Of a stretch of 19,429 bases of DNA, positions 1 through 6,099 are shown in pieces. Under the pieces are notes generated by a model. The model did not search any database. It worked only from the letters and a program-made list of their open reading frames with translations, and was not told where the DNA came from. The first letter of the stretch is position 1, and the number at the start of each line of letters is the position of its first letter. Source of the stretch: M3007 sp037130425 (lineage in GTDB: Bacteria; Bacteroidota; Bacteroidia; Chitinophagales; Saprospiraceae); contig JBAXTB010000071.1 of the NCBI GenBank assembly GCA_037130425.1, forward strand, positions 1 through 19,429, read 5' to 3'. A program made the translations under genes and the position numbers.

Positions 1-63
1 TCGAAGGAGTACCAAGCCCTTGGTATCCGAAAATAGCGGGCGCAGGGCTCCCGTTCGATATTC
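1..63 (+). repeat. Dispersed intergenic repeat, copy 1 (left end may be cut by the window edge)
   Basis: This stretch matches 1714-1776 at 56 of 63 positions without gaps (my hand count). It contains the TTCGATATTC word (54-63) shared by all copies. Internal inverted repeats are TACCAAG/CTTGGTA (10-16 and 19-25) and AGCCCT/AGGGCT. No ORF is plausible here. It is a non-coding, structured repeat of the type seen between genes; its function is unknown. Confidence 0.8.
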
Positions 64-88
64 GGTGTTCAGTGTTCATGATTTGATA

Positions 89-96
89 TTCACCTG
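89..96. repeat. Left target-site duplication of the MITE-like element
   Basis: The 8-mer TTCACCTG sits immediately outside the left terminal inverted repeat and is repeated exactly at 369-376. Confidence 0.7.
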
Positions 97-368
97 TTAG
101 ATGTGTACGAAGGATTTGTTTGAGTTGTTTTTGTTCAATATTTCCATTGCTACTTGCAATTTTCAACCCAACGCTTGTCATGTCGGAACGAAGTGCAGAC
201 AACTACACAAGCTAGATTACGACGAAATAACTTGGGAAAATATCCCCAAAAACCTGAATTATGTAGTTGCCTCCGTAAACTACGGCATGACAAGCGTTAG
301 GCGGAGTATCTTGGTTAAGGTACGGTGATCCGAAAAATACTATTTAAAAATCTTTCGCACACGTCTAA
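97..368. mobile_element. MITE-like miniature foldback element, 272 bp
   Basis: The ends are imperfect 23-nt terminal inverted repeats: 97-119 begins TTAGATGTGTACGAA, and the reverse complement of 346-368 begins TTAGACGTGTGCGAA, with 19 of 23 positions matching. The bases directly outside are an identical 8-mer, TTCACCTG, at 89-96 and 369-376, as expected of a target-site duplication. Nested inside, on nearly the same axis, are a perfect 13-bp inverted repeat (AACGCTTGTCATG at 170-182, CATGACAAGCGTT at 286-298) and CAACTACA/TGTAGTTG (200-207, 262-269). No transposase is encoded. Removing the element and one 8-mer restores a degenerate unit of the neighbouring GATATTC-type repeat, so it appears to have landed in that repeat. 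The parent transposon family cannot be named from this sequence. Confidence 0.75.
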
Positions 369-376
369 TTCACCTG
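369..376. repeat. Right target-site duplication of the MITE-like element
   Basis: The 8-mer TTCACCTG immediately follows the right terminal inverted repeat and is identical to 89-96. Confidence 0.7.
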
Positions 377-399
377 TTTGATATTTTTAAATTTTAAGA

Positions 400-1680
400 A
401 TGAAATACTTACACTCCTTTTTGTGCCTATTTCTAACTTTTTTGGGGCATGTATCCGCCCAAACAACCTATATCCATTGCGGGCGTTTGCTGTCAATGGT
501 CGATAATGCGGGTGCGCAGCCTGAAATGACCATTGTGGTGGAAGCCGATAAAATACAGCGGATTGAAAAAGGCTACCTGACCGCGCCATCTGGTACAACG
601 CTGATCGATTTGAAAAACAAATCGGTGATGCCGGGCCTGATCGACTGCCATGTACACCTTGAATGGGAACAGAATAAAAATTCCTACACCGAAAAGTACA
701 TTTACAACGATGCGGATGTGGCTTTTCATGCAGCCGTGTATGCGCAACGCACGCTTGAAACAGGCTTTACCACCGTGCGCGACCTCGGCGGGCAGGGCGT
801 AAATATTGCGCTGCGCAATGCCATCAACGGCGGTTGGGCCAAAGGTCCGCGCATCCTGACAGCCGGTAAAGCCCTGAGTATCACCGGCGGTCACGGTGAT
901 CCAACCACCGGCTCCAAATGGGATTTATTCGATCCGCCCGGCCCGGAACAAGGCATCGCCGACGGCCCTGACAATTGCCGGACGGCCGTGCGTACCCAAA
1001 TCAAACGCGGGGCCGACTGGATCAAAGTATGCGCCACGGGCGGCGTACTCAGTTTGGCCCGCGACGGTCGTTTGCCGCATTATGCCGCCGATGAATTAGA
1101 AACTATCGTCCGCACTGCCCGCGACATGGATGTGGATGTAGCCGCGCACGCGCACGGGGATGAAGGCATTCGCCGGGCCATCAAAGCAGGCGTAAAAAGC
1201 ATCGAACATGGTACTTTTATGAGCGACAGCACGATGGATCTTATGGTTCAATACGGCACCTGGTACGTTCCCACACTCACCGCAGGCTGGGCTGTCAGCG
1301 ACAGCGCCAAATATGCCAAGGGCTTTTTCCCGGATGTGGTGAATAAAAAAGCCATTGGAATCGGGCCTAAAATTCAGGAAACGCTTGGCCGGGCATACCG
1401 AAAAGGCGTAAAAATTGCGTTCGGCACAGATGCGGGTGTGTTTCCACACGGTAAAAACCTGTTAGAATTCGGTTTTATGGCCAATGCCGGCATGAAACCG
1501 ATTGATATTTTATATGCTGCCACCCGCGATGCCGCCACGATGTTGCGTTTGCAAGACAAAATTGGCACATTAGAAACCGGGAAGTTAGCCGATATTATTG
1601 CAGTAGAAGGTAATCCGCTGGAAGATATTAAGGCGATGAATAAGGTGGTATTCGTGATGAAAGACGGGAAGAAATATTGA
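400..1680 (+). CDS. Secreted metal-dependent amidohydrolase (Xaa-Pro dipeptidase / imidazolonepropionase-like)
   Basis: This 426-residue protein has an N-terminal signal peptide (hydrophobic stretch at residues 4-19, likely cleavage after VSA-20), so it is exported. It carries the amidohydrolase TIM-barrel metal motif set: HVH at residues 84-86 inside PGLIDCHVH, a candidate carboxylated lysine K209 in DWIKVCATGG, histidines around 250/252 and 270 in AHAHG and SIEHG, and the catalytic aspartate D344 in FGTDAG. The C-terminal part GTLETGKLADIIAVEGNPLEDI is typical of the small beta-sandwich domain of this family. Related enzymes are dipeptidases (Xaa-Pro or Xaa-Arg type) or lactam/imidazolone hydrolases; I infer peptide hydrolysis in the periplasm but cannot fix the substrate. 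Its length is normal for the family. It stands alone, with repeats on both sides and a convergent neighbour. Confidence 0.9.
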   Translation: MKYLHSFLCLFLTFLGHVSAQTTYIHCGRLLSMVDNAGAQPEMTIVVEADKIQRIEKGYLTAPSGTTLIDLKNKSVMPGLIDCHVHLEWEQNKNSYTEKYIYNDADVAFHAAVYAQRTLETGFTTVRDLGGQGVNIALRNAINGGWAKGPRILTAGKALSITGGHGDPTTGSKWDLFDPPGPEQGIADGPDNCRTAVRTQIKRGADWIKVCATGGVLSLARDGRLPHYAADELETIVRTARDMDVDVAAHAHGDEGIRRAIKAGVKSIEHGTFMSDSTMDLMVQYGTWYVPTLTAGWAVSDSAKYAKGFFPDVVNKKAIGIGPKIQETLGRAYRKGVKIAFGTDAGVFPHGKNLLEFGFMANAGMKPIDILYAATRDAATMLRLQDKIGTLETGKLADIIAVEGNPLEDIKAMNKVVFVMKDGKKY

Positions 1681-1693
1681 ATAATGAACAGAG

Positions 1694-1820
1694 GAATATC
1701 GAACAGACGAATATCGAAGGAGTTCCCAGCCCTTGGTATCCGAAGATACCGGGCGCAACGCCCCCGTTCGATATTCGTTATTCGATATTCATCTGTTCGA
1801 TATTCGTCTGTTCGATATTC
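1694..1820. repeat. Intergenic palindromic repeat, copy 2 (GAATATCGAA / TTCGATATTC array)
   Basis: The left side holds GAATATCGAA at 1694-1703 and 1709-1718. The right side holds its reverse complement TTCGATATTC at 1767-1776, 1781-1790, 1796-1805 and 1811-1820, with a period of 14-15 bp. The middle holds two perfect hairpins: GGTATC-CGAA-GATACC (1735-1750) and GGGCG-CAA-CGCCC (1751-1763). The whole can fold as one long hairpin and lies between two convergent genes, so it may serve as a transcription end. Bases 1714-1776 are about 89% identical to 1-63. Confidence 0.85.
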
Positions 1821-1821
1821 A

Positions 1822-2844
1822 TCAACTCCAGACGGTGCAGCCTTCGGTGCAGTTTTTGCAAATATCAATTTCGCTGCGACCTTTTAGAATAGCGCTGCGG
1901 AAACTGCGATAGGATTCGCCTTGCCAAAGCGTTCGGAATGAGGTGTTTTTAAGATTTCCAAGGCGATGTTGCGCGTCTTTATCAAAGCAACAAGGCACCA
2001 CGATACCGTCCCAGGTAATGACGCAGGCGTGCCAGAGTTTCCAGCAATGGTTGTACAGCGTGTGTTTTACGGCCCAATTGCCGTCGGCTTGCTGCCGGTA
2101 ACGCGCATACCGGTCGATGGTCGGGATCAAGGGATTTCCTTGTTCGTAATCATACACCTGGGCCGTTTTGAGTTTTACCTCATCCACGCCGATTTCCTTG
2201 GCCAAACGGTAAATTTCGGGGATTTGGTGTTCATTCGGGCGCACCACCAAAAACTGGAAAATAATATGCGGGTGGCGGGATTTGAGTTGCTTTTTCCATT
2301 TCACCACATTGCGCGCGCCTTGTAAAACTTGTTCCAAGTTGCCGCCGATGCGATATTGTTCGTAGGTTTCCTGGGTCGTGCCGTCTACCGAAATAATCAG
2401 GCGATCGAGGCCGGAAAGCACGGTTTTGCGGGCATTTTCATCGTTTAAAAAATGTCCGTTGGTGCTGGTGGTGGTAAAAATGCGTTTTTGATGCGCGTAT
2501 TCCACCATATCAAGGAATTTCGGGTTGATATACGGCTCACCTTGAAAGTAAAAAATCAGGTAAAACAGGTTGCGGTGCAGTTCATCCACCGTGCGGCGGA
2601 AAAAATCTTCTTTTAAATTGCCGGTTTCACGCGTGAACGCGCGCAGGCCTGAGGGACATTCCGGGCAGCGCAAATTACAAGCCGTCGTCGGTTCTATGCT
2701 GATGGTGACCGGCAAACCCCACTGAATCGGGCGGCGCAGCAGGCGGGTGAGGTAAAAAGACGACAGTACCAGCGCAAAATTAAGGACACGGCGCGGCGTC
2801 AATTTGCGGATGAATAAAAGGCTGTCGTTTAAATAAAATTTCAT
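1822..2844 (-). CDS. Radical SAM protein with SPASM domain
   Basis: This 340-residue protein has the radical SAM cluster motif CxxxCxxC at C56, C60 and C63 (TTACNLRCPECPSG), which binds the 4Fe-4S cluster that cleaves S-adenosylmethionine. The C-terminal quarter is cysteine-rich (NHCWKLWHAC, VVPCCFD, then CKNCTEGC), the pattern of a SPASM domain with auxiliary iron-sulfur clusters. Proteins of this group modify peptides, enzymes or small molecules; the substrate here is not evident. The first 45 residues are basic and hydrophobic (about residues 20-35) and may associate with the membrane. The ATG at 2844 is the start. A TACCTTTG -7-like element lies at 2849-2856, unusually close to the start codon. 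It converges on the amidohydrolase across the repeat at 1694-1820. Confidence 0.9.
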   Translation of the reverse strand: MKFYLNDSLLFIRKLTPRRVLNFALVLSSFYLTRLLRRPIQWGLPVTISIEPTTACNLRCPECPSGLRAFTRETGNLKEDFFRRTVDELHRNLFYLIFYFQGEPYINPKFLDMVEYAHQKRIFTTTSTNGHFLNDENARKTVLSGLDRLIISVDGTTQETYEQYRIGGNLEQVLQGARNVVKWKKQLKSRHPHIIFQFLVVRPNEHQIPEIYRLAKEIGVDEVKLKTAQVYDYEQGNPLIPTIDRYARYRQQADGNWAVKHTLYNHCWKLWHACVITWDGIVVPCCFDKDAQHRLGNLKNTSFRTLWQGESYRSFRSAILKGRSEIDICKNCTEGCTVWS

Positions 2845-2848
2845 GGAT

Positions 2849-2856
2849 CAAAGGTA
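2849..2856 (-). promoter_or_regulatory. Possible -7 element (TACCTTTG) of the radical SAM gene
   Basis: Read on the minus strand the bases are TACCTTTG, matching the Bacteroidota -7 consensus TAnnTTTG. There is no TTG at the expected -33 distance. If used, transcription would begin at or within a few bases of the start codon. Confidence 0.3.
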
Positions 2857-2943
2857 GTTGGGATTGTAACAGCCTCGATCCCTCTACGGTTTTTCACGCA
2901 GGGTTAATTTTTGTTTTTACCTTTACCCAACAAACGATTTGAT

Positions 2944-3420
2944 ATGTCGACAAAAGGAAATAGCCGTGAAACCACGCTTTTGATCATCGTTGCCGTGGTC
3001 GGTATTGCCGGCTTGGCCGTGTTGCAATTCTCCCGCAAATCGCCGGCCAACCGTTCGGGCGACCGCGCGCTGGTGCAAGCGGAAAACCAAAATACCGCCG
3101 ACCCGCAAGCCTCTGCGCCGATTCAGAAAATTCCTGGCGAGCTGTTGCGCACCAGCGAATACCCGGAAGCGGGCAAACCTTTCAAGTTTTTGATGTCAAA
3201 ATACAGCCAGGGCGCGGTGTATGAACTTGATTTGGGCGACGGCTCGCCCCGCAAGCAATTTGTAAATGGCGCCGTGCAACACACCTTCAAACACGCCGGC
3301 TCCACCTGCGTAACGCTGTATGCCAAGTATGAAGGCGACCAGGTTTTGCTGGATACTTTGTGTAAAATCATTGCCAACCGCAAGGAGGAATCTATTGTGG
3401 TGCCCGCCGTAGATTATTAA
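2944..3420 (+). CDS. Small membrane-anchored protein with a PKD-like domain
   Basis: Starting at the ATG at 2944 the protein is 158 residues. Residues 9-26 (TTLLIIVAVVGIAGLAVL) form a single N-terminal transmembrane segment. A polar, alanine- and proline-containing linker follows. Roughly residues 60-145 contain a PKD-like beta-sandwich pattern: YELDLGDGSPRK, then HTFKHAGSTCVTLYA. PKD domains usually mediate protein or carbohydrate contacts outside the cell. Two cysteines (in STCVTL and DTLCKI) could form a disulfide. An upstream in-frame TTG would extend the ORF to 2911, but the ATG gives the better N-terminus. The specific role is unknown. Confidence 0.75.
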   Translation: MSTKGNSRETTLLIIVAVVGIAGLAVLQFSRKSPANRSGDRALVQAENQNTADPQASAPIQKIPGELLRTSEYPEAGKPFKFLMSKYSQGAVYELDLGDGSPRKQFVNGAVQHTFKHAGSTCVTLYAKYEGDQVLLDTLCKIIANRKEESIVVPAVDY

Positions 3421-3616
3421 TTCGATGAAAATTTGGTAAGAAAACAGTTTTGAGTAGTTTTGTCGCTACCGGGCGCTTATACACCAAAGCAATAAGATTT
3501 GTGAAGTTGAATTTGAATGGTCAAGACAATTTGCACAAAACCGATTGCGACAGCGTATAATATATGCCGGAACTGTTTAAAACAAATATATAGAATCTAA
3601 CCAATACAAAACGAGC

Positions 3617-4645
3617 ATGAAGAAAATCGGAATCCTGCACGGGAAGGAATCATCTTTTCCTGAAGCATTTGTGCAACGCATCAACGCCAAAAACGTATCC
3701 GGCATTCATGCGGAACAGGCCTTGGTAGACGAATTGATGCAAGGCGAACCTACGCCCTACGCGGTCTTGTTTGACCGTATCAGTCAGGATGTGCCGTTTT
3801 ATCGGGCTTATTTAAAAAATGCCGCCCTGAATGGTACGGCGGTTTTGAACAACCCGTTCTGGTGGAGCGCCGACGAAAAGTTTTTCAACAATTGCCTGTC
3901 TACCAAGATTGGTATGCCGGTTCCGCGCACCATCCTGCTCCCGTCCAAACAAATGCCACCGGATACCAGCGCGCAGAGTTTCCGGAACATGAAGTACCCG
4001 CTTGATTGGGAACGGATGATCGAATACCTGGGCGGTTTTCCTTTGTTTATGAAGCCACACTCCGGCGGCGGCTGGAAAAACGTTTATAAAATTCACAATT
4101 TTGATGAATTTTTCGCGGCTTACAACGAAACAAACACCCTCGTGATGTTGCTCCAGGAAGCCATCGAATTCGATTCGTACTTCCGTTGCTACTCCTTGGG
4201 CGCCAAATATGTACGCATTATGGACTATGAGCCGCGCAACCCGCACCATCTGCGTTATGTAGCCGACCATAAAGTATCCAAGGAAAAACGCGATGAAATG
4301 ACCGATTATGTGCTGCGGATCAACCGCGCGCTCGGCTACGATTTCAACACCGTTGAGTTTGCGATCCGCGACGGCATTCCTTATGCCATCGACTTCTGCA
4401 ACCCTGCGCCGGATGCCGATGTGAATTCGGTGGGCGAAGAAAACTTTGAATGGGTGGTAGAACATGCCGCCAAGTTGGCTATTGAAAAAGCATTGTCGCA
4501 CAAAGAAGGCGGAAACAACCTGACTTGGGGAACATACGTTACCGACGCCGCCAATGGGCATCTGCCGGTTTTACCGAATCAGGGTGCTGTGGAAGAAGCC
4601 GAAGTGCCTAAAAAGGCGGGTAAAGCGTCGAAAGCGAAAAAATAA
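3617..4645 (+). CDS. Solitary ATP-grasp enzyme (RimK/D-Ala-D-Ala ligase-like fold)
   Basis: This 342-residue protein has the three-part ATP-grasp layout. An N-terminal pre-grasp domain ends near NNPFWWSADEKFF (79-90) and GMPVPRT (99-105). The ATP-binding lysine and glycine-rich loop follow in FPLFMKPHSGGGWKNV (K146, G150-152). The magnesium-binding acidic set is in NTVEFAI and YAIDFCNPAPD (E247, D259, N262). The family joins a carboxylate to an amine or thiol through an acyl phosphate. No carrier, precursor peptide or partner ligase lies next to it, so the substrate cannot be named. The last 15 residues form a lysine-rich tail (KKAGKASKAKK). A strong terminator follows 28 bases downstream, so it is probably the last or only gene of its transcript. 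Confidence 0.85.
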   Translation: MKKIGILHGKESSFPEAFVQRINAKNVSGIHAEQALVDELMQGEPTPYAVLFDRISQDVPFYRAYLKNAALNGTAVLNNPFWWSADEKFFNNCLSTKIGMPVPRTILLPSKQMPPDTSAQSFRNMKYPLDWERMIEYLGGFPLFMKPHSGGGWKNVYKIHNFDEFFAAYNETNTLVMLLQEAIEFDSYFRCYSLGAKYVRIMDYEPRNPHHLRYVADHKVSKEKRDEMTDYVLRINRALGYDFNTVEFAIRDGIPYAIDFCNPAPDADVNSVGEENFEWVVEHAAKLAIEKALSHKEGGNNLTWGTYVTDAANGHLPVLPNQGAVEEAEVPKKAGKASKAKK

Positions 4646-4672
4646 ATCGTTTTTAGCCGTTTTAGGCTACAT

Positions 4673-4708
4673 AAAAGTCCGCACCGTACCCGGTTGCGGA
4701 CTTTTTTT
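4673..4708 (+). terminator. Rho-independent terminator after the ATP-grasp gene
   Basis: The arms AAAAGTCCGC (4673-4682) and GCGGACTTTT (4696-4705) form a 10-bp stem extended by an inner CCG/CGG pairing, followed by a run of T to 4708. It lies 28 bases after the stop codon. Confidence 0.9.
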
Positions 4709-5311
4709 GTAATAAATCGTACATATTGAATGTATTTAACATTCTTAATAAACAAGAACAACAGATATTTGCGTTCGTATTACCCAAAATACATAGCCAA
4801 AACCGATAATCTAAAATGAAAACATCCCACTTTCCGATCCCAATTGGGCCACTATGTCCGTACCTCAGCCCCTGCAAGCCGTTCTTCTATGCACCCACCT
4901 CGGCCGGTTCGCCACATTATAATCAACTCGAGCCACCCGAATCACGCTAAATACCGCGATGCCATCATACCCGCCCTTTCCTTGCCGGCTTTAGTGCCGG
5001 CAAGGTTGTTTGGCACGCAACAAGCAAAAATCCGCTTTTTTGCCATACTGCGCGTATTCTTTGGTAAAGCCGCCGTTCCCTCATTTTTTCACTCAAAAAA
5101 ATATTCTACCATTTTAAAGGTATTTTAATGTGACTTTCCTACCCAAAAAAGTCTAAAATACCGATTTGAGCGCTTTTTTAACGCTTTTACAAAGTCGAAA
5201 ACTGAGTTTGGCACGTAAGTTGTAATTTAGTAATCAACTGCCAAAAAAAACGAGATCACTACCGCTTACTCAATAATAACAACCACAACAGCCAAAACCG
5301 AAATAAGAAAT
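4709..5311. other. Gene-free 600-base intergenic region
   Basis: No convincing gene was found. The longest plus-strand ORF (4844-5128, 94 codons) has no recognisable motif, a skewed composition rich in His, Pro and Ser, and no homologous look. The region holds one perfect hairpin (4980-5005), a CGGCCG site (4901-4906), and a near-direct repeat TTTGGCACGyAA at about 5009-5020 and 5207-5218. The last 100 bases presumably contain the promoter of the secreted protein gene at 5312. A small RNA is possible but unproven. Confidence 0.5.
4980..5005. repeat. Perfect 10-bp hairpin in the intergenic region
   Basis: CCTTGCCGGC and GCCGGCAAGG form a 10-bp GC-rich stem around the loop TTTAGT. It is followed by TTGTTTGG rather than a clean T-run, so it is a weak terminator at best or part of a structured RNA. 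Confidence 0.7.
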
Positions 5312-5971
5312 ATGAAACAGTCCATCATCATACCGGCCATCTTCCTTGCAGTGTTCAGCATCTTCACCCTGAACCTTGACGCTCAAACGCCGACCTTTAA
5401 GGACTTCCTGAAACAGTTTCCTTCGGCTTCCCTGCCGTACTCGTTCAACGCACAGGATCTGCAAACGCAAATTGAAAGCCGTCCGATCGCGAAAGCAAAA
5501 CGCTTGAGCTACGACTTCTACCAATTCCTTCCAGAACTGGAGCGCAGCGCACAATTCAGCAGCATGCCGGTTTTTCCGGAGCCAATCGCTTCTTTTGAAA
5601 CAAAAGAATACTACGCAGTTCTTTACAACCTCGCTCGCGGTCTGAGCCGCGGTACGAAAACATACAGCATCAGCGTGTTTGACAAACAAGGCAACTACAT
5701 CGGCACGCACTTCGTAGCAGGCGTTAATCCTTCTACCCTGACGGTAGCAAAAATTGACGATCAACTGAACGCAAGCGTTAAAGAATACAAACTCAACTGG
5801 GCAAATGATTTCGGCGCTTTCGGTGCTGACGGCAACAAAGTAACCGGCCTGACACTACACGATATGCAAACAATTGACCTCGCAACGGAAGGCAATCCTG
5901 ACCAACTTGAATGGACTTCCCGCGCACAGGTTATGCAGAGCAGCGCAGCCGACATCGCTAAAATGAAATAA
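5312..5971 (+). CDS. Secreted protein of unknown function
   Basis: This 219-residue protein starts with a clear signal peptide (MKQSIIIPAIFLAVFSIF, likely cleavage after LDA near residue 24), so it is exported. The mature part begins TPTFKDFLKQFP and contains a short beta-rich section around YYAVLYNLARG and KTYSISVFDKQGNYIG, which reads like a repeated-strand fold reporting on a stored quantity. No catalytic motif, lipobox or C-terminal sorting domain is visible. It stands alone, with 660 upstream bases free of genes and a bidirectional terminator 75 bases downstream. I do not recognise the family. Confidence 0.75.
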   Translation: MKQSIIIPAIFLAVFSIFTLNLDAQTPTFKDFLKQFPSASLPYSFNAQDLQTQIESRPIAKAKRLSYDFYQFLPELERSAQFSSMPVFPEPIASFETKEYYAVLYNLARGLSRGTKTYSISVFDKQGNYIGTHFVAGVNPSTLTVAKIDDQLNASVKEYKLNWANDFGAFGADGNKVTGLTLHDMQTIDLATEGNPDQLEWTSRAQVMQSSAADIAKMK

Positions 5972-6045
5972 GTTTCAAGGCTACTTCGCCTTCGCAACAA
6001 GTTTAAATCTCGACGATTCAAATACAATTGCTTCGGTGTATAAAT

Positions 6046-6086
6046 AAAAAATCCCCTGTTCGGAACATCTGAACAGGGGATTTTTA
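6046..6086. terminator. Bidirectional terminator between convergent genes
   Basis: A 15-bp perfect stem (6047-6061 with 6071-6085; core ATCCCCTGTTC/GAACAGGGGAT) encloses a 9-nt loop. It has an A-run on the left and a T-run on the right, so it can stop transcription from both the secreted-protein gene (plus) and the aldehyde dehydrogenase operon (minus). Confidence 0.92.
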
Positions 6087-6099
6087 TTTGTGGGAAAAT

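Noticed and set aside
101..328. 75-codon plus-strand ORF
   Set aside because: It runs through the arms of the miniature foldback element, so its codons are explained by the inverted repeats, and it has no protein-like features.
1694..1820. CRISPR array from regularly spaced TTCGATATTC words
   Set aside because: The spacing is only 14-15 bp with no unique spacers of proper length, and the words occur in inverted orientation.
3520..3600. Sigma-70-like promoter (TTGCAC with TATAAT) before the ATP-grasp gene
   Set aside because: The spacing is 19 nt and Bacteroidota use a different consensus, so the match is probably chance.
3812..4561. 249-codon minus-strand ORF
   Set aside because: It is antisense to the ATP-grasp gene, whose motifs are complete; the product has no family pattern.
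4844..5128. 94-codon plus-strand ORF in the intergenic gap
   Set aside because: It has no motif, an odd composition and contains the 4980-5005 hairpin; not convincing as a gene.
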